Positions 52,609-60,616 of a DNA stretch of 64,000 nucleotides are shown here, piece after piece. The notes below the pieces were generated by a model. It saw only the letters and a program-made list of their open reading frames with translations. It was not told the origin of the DNA and did not search any database. This DNA comes from Mangrovibacterium sp047972415 (GTDB lineage: Bacteria; Bacteroidota; Bacteroidia; Bacteroidales; Prolixibacteraceae). Both the position numbers and the translations under genes were made by a program. The stretch covers positions 1 through 64,000 of the forward strand of contig JBKEAN010000056.1 of assembly GCA_047972415.1 (NCBI GenBank), in the 5' to 3' direction. Numbering within the stretch: position 1 is the stretch's first letter; each line of letters opens with the position of its first letter.

Positions 52609-52674
52609 AACCTGTTGTACCGAAAAAATATCGGGCTGAACAAGAAAAAGGTTCGGATTATTCAGGTTTTTTTT
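52609..52674 (+). terminator. Branched hairpin with T-run upstream of the TCA operon
   Basis: Outer stem AACCTG (52609-52614) pairs with CAGGTT (52663-52668) and encloses two inner hairpins: CCGA/TCGG and GAAC/GTTC; a run of eight T follows (52667-52674). It could be the terminator of the oxidoreductase gene or, since it is 95 bp before the aconitase ATG, part of a regulated leader. I favour terminator. Confidence 0.45.
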
Positions 52675-52768
52675 GATATATTAATGCCTTTGAAAGCAAC
52701 CTTTAATGCCCGATTTTGTTTAGAAAGGTGATTCTTACACGAATGAAACTGTTTTAAAAACCACACAT

Positions 52769-55030
52769 ATGTTTGATCTTGATTTAATCAAAAAAACCTA
52801 CGGGAATTTTGGCCCCCGTATAGCTTTGGCCAGAGAAGTATTAAAAAGACCGCTCACTTTATCCGAGAAGATTTTGTACGCTCACTTATACGAGCCGGAA
52901 AAAGTTGAAAACTTCAAACGGGGTGTCGATTATGTAGACTTTGCTCCCGACCGCGTGGCCATGCAAGATGCTACCGCGCAAATGGCATTACTTCAGTTTA
53001 TGAACGCCGGAAAAGCCAAAACTGCTGTTCCATCAACCGTACATTGCGACCACCTGATTCAGGCGAGCATTGATGGCGTAACCGACCTCAAGTTTGCCCT
53101 CGACAACAATAAAGAAGTATTTGCATTTCTCGAATCGGTATCGAACAAATACGGAATCGGGTTCTGGAAACCGGGCGCTGGTATCATTCACCAGGTGGTA
53201 CTCGAAAACTACGCGTTCCCCGGCGGAATGATGATTGGCACCGATTCACACACCGTAAATGCCGGTGGTTTGGGAATGATTGCCATTGGTGTTGGCGGTG
53301 CCGATGCGGTTGACGTTATGGCTGGAATGGCTTGGGAGTTGAAGTTCCCGAAACTGATTGGTATAAAACTGACGGGTAAGCTGAATGGCTGGACTGCCCC
53401 GAAGGACATTATATTGAAAGTAGCTGGTTTACTGACTGTAAAAGGAGGAACCGGCTGTATTGTTGAATATTTTGGCGAAGGCGCTCAATCGCTTTCGGCC
53501 ACCGGGAAAGGAACTATTTGTAACATGGGTGCCGAAATTGGCGCCACCACGTCAACCTTTGGTTACGATGCCTCAATGGCCCGCTACCTAAAAGCAACCG
53601 GCCGCGCGCAAGTTGCCGATATGGCCGATATTATTGCCGAGCACCTGACGGCCGACCCCGAAGTTTATGCAAACCCCGAAAAATATTTCGACCAACTTAT
53701 TGAAATTAATTTAGATGAACTGGAACCCTATCTGAATGGCCCCTTCACCCCCGACCGAGCCACACCTATTTCGAAAATGGCCGAAGAAGCCAAGGCAAAT
53801 GGTTGGCCAACGAAGGTTGAAGTCGGGCTGATTGGTTCGTGTACCAACTCGTCGTACGAAGATATTTCGCGGGCAGCATCGCTGGCCCAACAGGCTGTTG
53901 ATAAAAAATTGAAAACCAAAGCCCAGTTTACCATTACTCCGGGCTCGGAACAAGTTCGTTACACCATTGAGCGTGATGGTTTTATTGATATTTTCGATAA
54001 AATTGGCGCCAATGTCTTCGCCAATGCCTGCGGTCCCTGCATCGGTCAGTGGAACCGCCCTGGCGCCGACAAAGGCGAGAAAAACACCATTGTCCATTCC
54101 TTCAACCGAAACTTCTCGAAACGCGCCGATGGCAACCCGAATACCTATGCCTTTGTTGGTTCTCCCGAGTTGGTAACAGCCTTGGCTATTGCCGGCGACT
54201 TGAGCTTCAACCCACTGAAAGACACACTCGTAAACGAAGAAGGTAAAGCGGTAAAACTAGATCCACCAACCGGTGAAGAACTTCCGAAAAAAGGCTTTGC
54301 TGTTGACGATCCGGGTTACCAGGCACCTGCTGCCGATGGTTCGAAAGTAAACGTTACTGTTGCGCCCGACTCAAAACGACTTGAACTATTAACTGCATTC
54401 CTCCCCTGGGATGGCAAAAACATCACTGGTGCCCAACTGCTGATTAAAGCGGAAGGAAAATGCACTACCGACCATATTTCGATGGCTGGTCCTTGGTTGC
54501 GTTTCCGCGGCCATCTCGATAATATTTCAAACAACATGCTGATTGGCGCTGTGAATGCTTTCAACGGCGAAACCAACAAGGTTAAAAATGAATTGACGGG
54601 TCAATACGATGAAGTGCCGAAAGTGCAGCGCGCCTACAAAGCGGCCGGCATACCAACAGTTGTTGTTGGCGACCACAACTACGGCGAAGGTTCATCGCGC
54701 GAGCACGCCGCCATGGAACCACGTCACTTGGGTGTAAAAGCAGTTCTTGTGAAATCGTTTGCCCGTATCCACGAAACCAACCTGAAAAAACAAGGTATGC
54801 TGGCATTGACTTTTGCCAACGAAGCAGATTACGCCAAAATTCAGGAAGACGACCAGTTTAATTTCCGCGATTTAGTTGAATTTGCTCCCGGCAAGCCATT
54901 GACGGTTGAACTGATACATGCCAATGGTTCAAAAGAGTCCATCAAACTGAACCACAGCTACAACGAACAACAAATAGAATGGTTTAAAGCAGGCTCGGCG
55001 CTGAACCTGATTGCCGGACAAAACAGGTAA
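52769..55030 (+). CDS. acn: Aconitate hydratase, mitochondrial type
   Basis: 753 residues. Cluster ligands appear in IGSCTNSSYEDISRAAS and FANACGPCIGQWNRPG (three Cys). Substrate-site motifs: STVHCDHLIQA, GTDSHTVNAGGLGM, and the swivel-domain GEGSSREHAAMEPRHLGVKA. Length and sequence correspond to mitochondrial aconitase rather than to bacterial AcnA (about 890) or AcnB. It interconverts citrate and isocitrate. It leads the acn-icd-icd-gltA run; Bacteroides fragilis has a similar acn-icd-gltA operon with a mitochondrial-like aconitase (Baughn and Malamy). Confidence 0.96.
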   Translation: MFDLDLIKKTYGNFGPRIALAREVLKRPLTLSEKILYAHLYEPEKVENFKRGVDYVDFAPDRVAMQDATAQMALLQFMNAGKAKTAVPSTVHCDHLIQASIDGVTDLKFALDNNKEVFAFLESVSNKYGIGFWKPGAGIIHQVVLENYAFPGGMMIGTDSHTVNAGGLGMIAIGVGGADAVDVMAGMAWELKFPKLIGIKLTGKLNGWTAPKDIILKVAGLLTVKGGTGCIVEYFGEGAQSLSATGKGTICNMGAEIGATTSTFGYDASMARYLKATGRAQVADMADIIAEHLTADPEVYANPEKYFDQLIEINLDELEPYLNGPFTPDRATPISKMAEEAKANGWPTKVEVGLIGSCTNSSYEDISRAASLAQQAVDKKLKTKAQFTITPGSEQVRYTIERDGFIDIFDKIGANVFANACGPCIGQWNRPGADKGEKNTIVHSFNRNFSKRADGNPNTYAFVGSPELVTALAIAGDLSFNPLKDTLVNEEGKAVKLDPPTGEELPKKGFAVDDPGYQAPAADGSKVNVTVAPDSKRLELLTAFLPWDGKNITGAQLLIKAEGKCTTDHISMAGPWLRFRGHLDNISNNMLIGAVNAFNGETNKVKNELTGQYDEVPKVQRAYKAAGIPTVVVGDHNYGEGSSREHAAMEPRHLGVKAVLVKSFARIHETNLKKQGMLALTFANEADYAKIQEDDQFNFRDLVEFAPGKPLTVELIHANGSKESIKLNHSYNEQQIEWFKAGSALNLIAGQNR

Positions 55031-55063
55031 CCCAATAAATTAACGTATAAACGCACCCGCAAA

Positions 55064-56296
55064 ATGAGTAAAATTAAAGTTGCGAATCCGGTTGTTGAAC
55101 TGGACGGAGACGAAATGACCCGGGTTATTTGGTCATTCATCAAAGAAAAATTGATTTTCCCTTACCTCGACGTTGATATTAAATATTACGATTTGGGAAT
55201 GGAAAACCGCGATGCAACCGACGACCAGGTGACTATTGATGCTGCCAATGCCATAAAAAAATACGGCGTTGGGATTAAATGTGCCACCATTACACCCGAC
55301 GAAGCCCGTGTAAAAGAGTTTGGTTTGAAAAAAATGTGGAAATCGCCCAACGGCACCATCCGTAACATACTGGATGGTACCGTATTCCGCGAACCCATTA
55401 TTATTAGTAATATACCGCGGTTGGTTCCCGGATGGAAAAAACCAATCTGCATCGGCCGTCATGCCTTTGGCGACCAGTACCGTGCCACCGACTTTGTGAC
55501 CAAAGGCCCCGGTAAACTTACAATTACGTTCACGCCCGCAGACGGCGGCGAAGCACAATCGTATGACGTGTACGATTTTAAAGACGATGGCGTTGCGATG
55601 GCTATGTACAACACCGACGAATCGATTATCGGATTTGCACGGGCCTGTATGAACCAGGCGCTCGACAAAGGTTGGCCACTGTACCTGTCGACCAAAAACA
55701 CCATTCTGAAAAAATACGACGGCCGTTTCAAGGACCTGTTTCAGCAAGTATTTGATGCGGAGTTTAAAACAAAATTTGAAACCGCCGGCATTACCTACGA
55801 GCACCGCTTAATCGACGACATGGTTGCCGCCGCCATGAAATGGGAAGGTGGCTTCGTGTGGGCTTGTAAAAACTACGATGGCGACGTTCAGTCAGATACA
55901 GTTGCACAGGGATTTGGTTCGCTAGGTTTGATGACTTCAACCCTGATAACGCCCGACGGCAAAACAATGGAAGCCGAAGCTGCCCACGGTACTGTTACAC
56001 GCCACTACCGCCAACACCAGCAAGGCAAACCAACTTCGACCAACCCCATTGCCTCTATTTTTGCATGGACACGCGGTTTGGCTTTCCGGGGCAAACTCGA
56101 TGGCAACGGTGCACTCGTTAACTTTGCTAAAGCGTTGGAAGAAGTTTGTATTGAAACAGTTGAGAGTGGAAAAATGACCAAAGATTTAGCCATGATCGTT
56201 CATGAAAAAGATCTGAAGCCGGAGCACTACCTGACAACGGAAGATTTCCTGAGTGCCATTGATGCTAATTTAAAAGCAAAACTTTCGTCCAATTAA
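55064..56296 (+). CDS. icd: NADP-dependent isocitrate dehydrogenase, eukaryotic-like (IDH1 type)
   Basis: 410 residues, similar to human IDH1/2. Substrate and metal motifs: SPNGTIRNILDGTVFREPII, IGRHAFGDQYRATD, HRLIDDMVAAAMKWEGG and NYDGDVQSDTVAQGFGSLGL. The segment HGTVTRHYR carries the Arg-His pair that binds the 2'-phosphate of NADP in this subfamily, so NADP use is predicted. It makes 2-oxoglutarate and NADPH. It lies 33 bp after acn and 1 bp before the second icd. Confidence 0.95.
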   Translation: MSKIKVANPVVELDGDEMTRVIWSFIKEKLIFPYLDVDIKYYDLGMENRDATDDQVTIDAANAIKKYGVGIKCATITPDEARVKEFGLKKMWKSPNGTIRNILDGTVFREPIIISNIPRLVPGWKKPICIGRHAFGDQYRATDFVTKGPGKLTITFTPADGGEAQSYDVYDFKDDGVAMAMYNTDESIIGFARACMNQALDKGWPLYLSTKNTILKKYDGRFKDLFQQVFDAEFKTKFETAGITYEHRLIDDMVAAAMKWEGGFVWACKNYDGDVQSDTVAQGFGSLGLMTSTLITPDGKTMEAEAAHGTVTRHYRQHQQGKPTSTNPIASIFAWTRGLAFRGKLDGNGALVNFAKALEEVCIETVESGKMTKDLAMIVHEKDLKPEHYLTTEDFLSAIDANLKAKLSSN

Positions 56297-56297
56297 T

Positions 56298-57566
56298 ATG
56301 GAAGAACTGATTACTCGAAAAAACGATAAGCTGACAGTGCCCGACTGCCCGGTTATCCCCTACATTGAAGGCGATGGCATAGGTAAAGACATTACCACAC
56401 CGAGCCAAAAGGTGATTGATGCGGCGGTTGAAAAAGCGTACAACGGTAAACGCAAAATCGTATGGAAGGAAGTTCTGGCCGGTAAAAAAGCTTTTGAACA
56501 AACAGCGACCCACCTCCCCGACGAAACACTGGAAGCCTTCAAAAAATACCTGGTTGGTATTAAAGGCCCTCTGGAAACCCCCGTTGGAGGTGGAATGCGC
56601 TCACTCAACGTAGCACTGCGCCAAACCCTCGATTTGTATGTTTGCCTGCGCCCGGTGAGGTGGTTCAAAGGCGTCCCCTCGCCTATCCGCTACCCGGAAC
56701 TGGTTGATATGCATATCTTCCGCGAAAACACCGAAGACATTTATGCAGGAATCGAATTTATGGCCGGTGAAGAAAAGACGAAGAAATTTCTCGGTTTTCT
56801 TCAAACCGAAATGGGTATTAAAACCCAGATTCGTTTTCCCGAATCGTCTTCGTTTGGTGTAAAACCGGTTTCCAAAGAAGGTTCGGAACGGCTTGTCCGC
56901 GCGGCCATTGAATACGCCGTCGAACGGAAACTACCATCGGTAACACTCGTGCACAAAGGTAATATCATGAAGTTTACCGAGGGAGCATTTAAAAACTACG
57001 GGTACGATTTAGCTGAACGTGAATTTGCTGCTGAGGTTTTTACCTGGCGCCAATACCAGCAAATCGAAAAAGAAAAAGGGCAACTTGACGCAAAAAAGGC
57101 ATTCGACGATGCAAAGAACGTCGGCAAAGTCATTGTGAAAGATGTGATTACAGATGCCTTTTTGCAGGAAAGCCTGTTGCACCCGTTCGACTATTCGGTG
57201 ATTGCAACACTAAACTTAAACGGCGATTACGTATCGGATCAGTTAGCAGCAATGGTTGGCGGTATCGGTATTTCACCGGGAGCCAACATTAACTACAACA
57301 GTGGTTATGCCATTTTTGAAGCTACGCACGGAACCGCACCAAACATTGCCGGAACTGGTAAAGCGAACCCAAGCTCGCTAATCCTTTCGGGCGTTATGAT
57401 GCTGGATTACATGGGTTGGACCGAAGCTGCCGAATATATTTTGGATGCGATGGAACATACCTTTGCCAAACGACGGGTTACTTCCGACCTTCATGCCATG
57501 ATGGAAGGGGCAACCTTATTGTCAACCGCTGAGTTTAGTGAAGAAATTATACGCAACATGCACTAA
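56298..57566 (+). CDS. icd: Isocitrate dehydrogenase, E. coli-like, probably NAD-dependent
   Basis: 422 residues of the prokaryotic IDH type. Active-site motifs: YIEGDGIGKDITTP, GGMRSLNVALRQTLDLYVC, HIFRENTEDIYAGIEF, LVHKGNIMKFTEGAF, and DAFLQESLLHPFDYSVIATLNL. The coenzyme loop reads HGTAPNIAGTGKANP and the later helix VTSDLHAMM. Compared with NADP-specific E. coli enzyme (Lys344, Tyr345, Val351, Tyr391, Arg395) these positions are Asn, Ile, Ala, Ser and Ala, so the 2'-phosphate pocket is lost and NAD is the likely coenzyme (inference by manual alignment). It begins 1 bp after the NADP-type icd stops. Confidence 0.93.
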   Translation: MEELITRKNDKLTVPDCPVIPYIEGDGIGKDITTPSQKVIDAAVEKAYNGKRKIVWKEVLAGKKAFEQTATHLPDETLEAFKKYLVGIKGPLETPVGGGMRSLNVALRQTLDLYVCLRPVRWFKGVPSPIRYPELVDMHIFRENTEDIYAGIEFMAGEEKTKKFLGFLQTEMGIKTQIRFPESSSFGVKPVSKEGSERLVRAAIEYAVERKLPSVTLVHKGNIMKFTEGAFKNYGYDLAEREFAAEVFTWRQYQQIEKEKGQLDAKKAFDDAKNVGKVIVKDVITDAFLQESLLHPFDYSVIATLNLNGDYVSDQLAAMVGGIGISPGANINYNSGYAIFEATHGTAPNIAGTGKANPSSLILSGVMMLDYMGWTEAAEYILDAMEHTFAKRRVTSDLHAMMEGATLLSTAEFSEEIIRNMH

Positions 57567-57596
57567 GAATCTAAAAATCAATCAAATTAATTAGAC

Positions 57597-58907
57597 ATGG
57601 AATATATTAAGAATAGGTTTTACGAAACCTCCAGCAAGCACATTGCTGAGTACCAAAAACTAAAATCGGAACACGGTGATAAAGTGCTTGGTAACGTGAC
57701 CATCGGCCAGGTTTTAACCGGGATGAAGGGTATTCCTGCGCTTTTAACCGAAACTTCAAAGCTCGACGCCAACGAAGGTATCCGTTTCCGCGGTTTTTCA
57801 ATTCCTGAGCTTCGCCAAAAACTTCCGCGCCTGGCACCGGACGGCGAACCGCTTCCCGAAGGTCTGTTGTATTTAATGTTACTGGGCGAAATACCCGAAC
57901 AGGAAGATGTTGCCAACCTGTCCAAAGACTTGTCAACCCGGGCACACGTACCACAGCACGTTTTTGACGTGATTGATGCCATGCCGAAAACAGCGCGTCC
58001 GATGACCATGTTTAGCGCTGCAATAGTAGCCATGGCCACCGAATCTGTATTTCAGAAAGCTTACCGCTCCGGCATTCACCGCAAGTTCTATTGGGACTTT
58101 ATGTACGACGATGTAATGAACCTCATTGCGCGTTTACCTCGTATTGCAGCCTACATTTATCGTCGCGTTTATTTTAAAGATAAGCACATCGATCCAGATC
58201 CACGCCTGGATTGGGCTGGGAACCTTGCCCACATGATGGGACATGGCTCTGATGAAGTTAAAAAACTGATGCGCCTGTACATGGTCATTCACGCCGACCA
58301 CGAAGGAGGAAACGTTTCGGCCCATGCAACGCACCTGGTTGGTTCTGCACTCAGCAATCCGTATTACGCATTGGGTGCAGGTATGCTCGGTCTGGCCGGT
58401 CCTTTGCACGGTTATGCAAACCAGGATGTTATTAACTGGATTTTCGAAATGATTGACGACCTGCGGACAGACGAACCGACTAAAGAGCAACTAGAAGGCT
58501 ATGTACACAAAACCTTGATGGCCGGACGGGTAGTTCCCGGGTATGGACATGCTGTTTTGCGGGTTACCGACCCACGCTTTACGGCCCAAAAAGAATTCGC
58601 AGACAAATACATTAAAGATGACAAACTGATAAACCTGGTGAATAACCTGTACGAAGTTATTCCGCCAATATTAGGTTCGGTTGGAAAAATCAGTAATCCG
58701 TGGCCCAATGTTGATGCTTATTCCGGAGCCCTGCTCTACCACTACGGAATCAAAGAGTATTCATTCTACACGGTATTGTTTGGTGTATCGCGGGCAATGG
58801 GAGTATTGTCATCGTTGGTTATGGATCGGCTCTACGGTTTGCCAATCGAGCGGCCATCGTCGTATCCGCTAAGCTGGTTTACTGATAAAGCTGAAGAAAA
58901 AAAATAG
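57597..58907 (+). CDS. gltA: Citrate synthase, mitochondrial-like
   Basis: 436 residues. Catalytic residues lie in GAGMLGLAGPLHGYANQDV (His), PGYGHAVLRVTDPRFTAQ (His) and the conserved Asp in the VDAYSG block. The stretch HADHEGGNVSAHATHLVGSA is nearly that of mitochondrial citrate synthases and differs from the hexameric Gram-negative type. It condenses oxaloacetate and acetyl-CoA. It closes the TCA run and is followed by a clear terminator. Confidence 0.95.
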   Translation: MEYIKNRFYETSSKHIAEYQKLKSEHGDKVLGNVTIGQVLTGMKGIPALLTETSKLDANEGIRFRGFSIPELRQKLPRLAPDGEPLPEGLLYLMLLGEIPEQEDVANLSKDLSTRAHVPQHVFDVIDAMPKTARPMTMFSAAIVAMATESVFQKAYRSGIHRKFYWDFMYDDVMNLIARLPRIAAYIYRRVYFKDKHIDPDPRLDWAGNLAHMMGHGSDEVKKLMRLYMVIHADHEGGNVSAHATHLVGSALSNPYYALGAGMLGLAGPLHGYANQDVINWIFEMIDDLRTDEPTKEQLEGYVHKTLMAGRVVPGYGHAVLRVTDPRFTAQKEFADKYIKDDKLINLVNNLYEVIPPILGSVGKISNPWPNVDAYSGALLYHYGIKEYSFYTVLFGVSRAMGVLSSLVMDRLYGLPIERPSSYPLSWFTDKAEEKK

Positions 58908-58931
58908 CTTTTTTCGCTAAAAAAATACCCT

Positions 58932-58967
58932 GAGGCTGCGTTTTATCAATGCAGCCTCTTCTTTTTG
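58932..58967 (+). terminator. Intrinsic terminator of the TCA operon
   Basis: GAGGCTGC (58932-58939) and GCAGCCTC (58951-58958) form a perfect 8-bp stem with an 11-base loop, followed by TTCTTTTTG. It lies 25 bp after the gltA stop. Confidence 0.92.
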
Positions 58968-58985
58968 CCGTTTTTAAAGGGCGAA

Positions 58986-59069
58986 AATTGTTAATAACCT
59001 CTTGCAAAAACCAATAAAATAGGCTTCCAAATACGCACCAAAAGCGGCACACAGCAGTTATTAACAATT
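58986..59069. repeat. 13-bp perfect inverted repeat separated by 58 bp
   Basis: AATTGTTAATAAC at 58986-58998 is exactly complemented by GTTATTAACAATT at 59057-59069. Each arm contains TTATTAACA, one base away from the DnaA-box variant TTATTCACA. The spacer has no gene. It could be a regulator operator, a pair of DnaA-like sites or a stem in a transcript; no decision is possible. Confidence 0.6.
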
Positions 59070-59117
59070 GTTTATATCCTTGGTGCAAACATGGTTCATT
59101 TAAAACCCTCAAAATAC

Positions 59118-59149
59118 TTGATTTGAGTAACTTTTGTATTGTATCTTTA
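59118..59149 (+). promoter_or_regulatory. Candidate promoter of the structured RNA
   Basis: A -7 box TATCTTTA (59142-59149, one mismatch to TAnnTTTG) is preceded by TTG at 59118-59120 with 21 bases between them, a normal Bacteroidota spacing. Transcription would start near 59156. Confidence 0.5.
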
Positions 59150-59155
59150 TCATAT

Positions 59156-59677
59156 CAGGTAAGCGATAAAAAGCTGCTCCGATAGATGAGGACAAAGGGA
59201 AAGCTTTTAGTTAAGCCGGAACCAAGTCGAACGAATCGAAAGATTCGCCGTTTAAACGAGCCGAGGTTTACAGAAAAAGCGGAGTAATTCGCGAAGGATG
59301 TAATCAGAACAAAAGTCGCCAAGCGTTCATTTTAGTTTTGACCAAACAGGGGCTTATCAACGGTGGAGACACCGGACGAAAAGTTGTAGGCTGAAAGTTG
59401 AAAACTGGAAGCTTGCCGATGGGGATGACTGAAATCGAAAGACTTCACGCTCCGGAAACCTGCGAGGACTTCGTTTGGGAAGGTGCACCTATGTACCGAA
59501 CAAACGTCCGGATGGGTTTACCTTAGCTGGTAAATTTTAACGGGTCAGGGCTCGGAAGATTGGGAAACCATTCAACCAAAGCCGGCTTCAATAACAGTAG
59601 CCTGACATGGATGTTGCTTTGAGCAGCAAAAGTGAATGGGAGCTATTCATACCGAGTAACTCCCATTATTGTTTTTT
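59156..59677 (+). ncRNA. Candidate large structured non-coding RNA (about 520 nt)
   Basis: The stretch has no credible coding frame, yet it is full of helices capped by GNRA tetraloops: CGAATC-GAAA-GATTCG (59232-59247), CGGTG-GAGA-CACCG (59361-59374), a 7-bp stem with one mismatch around GAAA (59430-59447) and one around GAAA at 59548-59563. A long interrupted hairpin runs from 59466 to 59509 (GGA, CGTTTG and GGT pair with ACC, CAAACG and TCC, separated by purine-rich internal loops). Other helices are AAAAGCT/AGCTTTT (59169/59202) and TTTACC/GGTAAA (59517/59529). A promoter-like site precedes it and an intrinsic terminator ends it. The conserved cores of RNase P RNA, tmRNA and group II intron domain 5 were sought and not found. 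It may be a new RNA class or an intron relic. Confidence 0.55.
59635..59677 (+). terminator. Intrinsic terminator at the end of the structured RNA
   Basis: AATGGGAG (59635-59642) pairs with CTCCCATT (59660-59667); a T-rich tail ATTGTTTTTTA follows. There is no preceding open reading frame on this strand since gltA, which already has its own terminator, so this one points to an independent non-coding transcript. Confidence 0.8.
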
Positions 59678-59724
59678 ATAGGGTCAGTCGGGGGTCAAGC
59701 GGAAAAGTTGGGGAGGTTGATTTT

Positions 59725-60069
59725 TTAGGCATAAATATTGGCTAAGCGAAACAGAAAAAAAGTTACACTTCTGACTCCACGGAAAGCAGCTCGAAACGCT
59801 TTAATCTTAGCGTTGAAAGATTCCGCTGAAGCATTTGTACTGCGGTTAACGAAGTAGTTGAGGATGTTCTGATAGTGTGCCTGGATTGAGTTTGAAACCG
59901 TGCCAAATGACTTAAACCCGGATTTCTCTACCCTGTCGTACCATCTGACCAGTTTGGTATAGGCTATACCAAATTGATAGCGAAAAATTATCTTGCCAGT
60001 ACATTTGTTCACAACAACAACTAAACAAAGTACTCCGTTTGCCCGAATCCACGCCCCGGGATATAGCAT
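59725..60069 (-). pseudogene. ISL3-type (ISAon1-like) transposase, C-terminal fragment
   Basis: The 114-codon frame contains the C-terminal end of an ISL3-family transposase: AYTKLVRWYDRVEKSGFKSF, NYFVNRSTNASAESFNAKIK and AFRAAFRGVRSVTFFLFRL. Homology covers only codons about 34-114 (59970 downward); the first 33 codons look unrelated, and the rest of the transposase is absent because the next gene begins at 60137. Downstream of the stop the bases up to about 59690 (CCCCAACTTTTCCGC on the minus strand) look like the original IS end. It is a non-functional remnant. Confidence 0.75.
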
Positions 60070-60086
60070 TTCAATATGAGATGCCG

Positions 60087-60094
60087 TATATTTG
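60087..60094 (+). promoter_or_regulatory. -7 promoter element of the receiver-domain gene
   Basis: TATATTTG is a perfect match to TAnnTTTG and lies 43 bp before the ATG at 60137. The -33 region is weak (TTTC at about 60069-60072). Since the truncated transposase frame ends within this region, the deletion that trimmed the IS stopped just short of the promoter. Confidence 0.5.
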
Positions 60095-60136
60095 TTATTT
60101 ACGTTAAAAATAAACCGCTGCGATAACTGCTGCCCT

Positions 60137-60496
60137 ATGAAAATATTGATTGCCGAAGATGTAGAGTCAAACTTTCTGTACCTGAATGCTGTGTTAGGTA
60201 AGGGGGATACCGAAATCGTTTGGGCAAAAAATGGCCATGAGGTTGTTGAGCTGTATAAACAGCATCAAAATGTAAACCTGATATTAATGGATTTGCAAAT
60301 GCCCGAAATGAATGGCTATGAAGCCACCCGGATAATAAAGGAACTAAACCCCAAAGTACCGATTATTGCACAAACAGCCTTTGCGATGTCGGAAGACCGA
60401 GACAAAGCCCTGGAAGCCGGCTGCGACGATTATTTGGCTAAGCCCATCCGTTCGAAAGACCTGATTAACCTGGTCGAAAAATTTATGCACACCTAG
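60137..60496 (+). CDS. Stand-alone response-regulator receiver protein
   Basis: 119 residues from the ATG at 60137, which starts exactly at the receiver fold (MKILIAEDVESNFLYLNAVL). Acidic residues ED at 7-8, phosphorylation site LILMDLQMPEMNGYEATR, the switch Thr in IIAQTAFAMSED and the conserved Lys in DDYLAKPIRSKDL. There is no output domain, so it acts by protein contact, like CheY or as a relay partner of a hybrid kinase located elsewhere. A terminator follows. Confidence 0.92.
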   Translation: MKILIAEDVESNFLYLNAVLGKGDTEIVWAKNGHEVVELYKQHQNVNLILMDLQMPEMNGYEATRIIKELNPKVPIIAQTAFAMSEDRDKALEAGCDDYLAKPIRSKDLINLVEKFMHT

Positions 60497-60516
60497 GTTT
60501 TTTCACCTTCAACATT

Positions 60517-60555
60517 CAAAAACGTCCGGTTCAGAATTGAGCCGGACGTTTTTCG
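60517..60555 (+). terminator. Bidirectional intrinsic terminator
   Basis: AAAAACGTCCGG and CCGGACGTTTTT form a perfect 12-bp stem with a loop of about 11 bases, with A-run and T-run at the sides. It separates the receiver gene from the deaminase gene. Confidence 0.92.
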
Positions 60556-60616
60556 TTCCTGTTTATAGCACAAAAAACCGGGCAATGATTACTTTTGGAA
60601 AATTCTGAAAACACTC

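Noticed and set aside
57607..58039. Long minus-strand frames opposite gltA, icd and rsmD
   Set aside because: They shadow strongly coding plus-strand genes and show no independent motif or signal.
59156..59677. Group II intron or RNase P RNA
   Set aside because: GNRA loops fit, but I found no domain 5 helix with the AGC triad, no maturase gene, and not the RNase P core (GAGGAAAGTC and its partners). Kept as an unclassified RNA.
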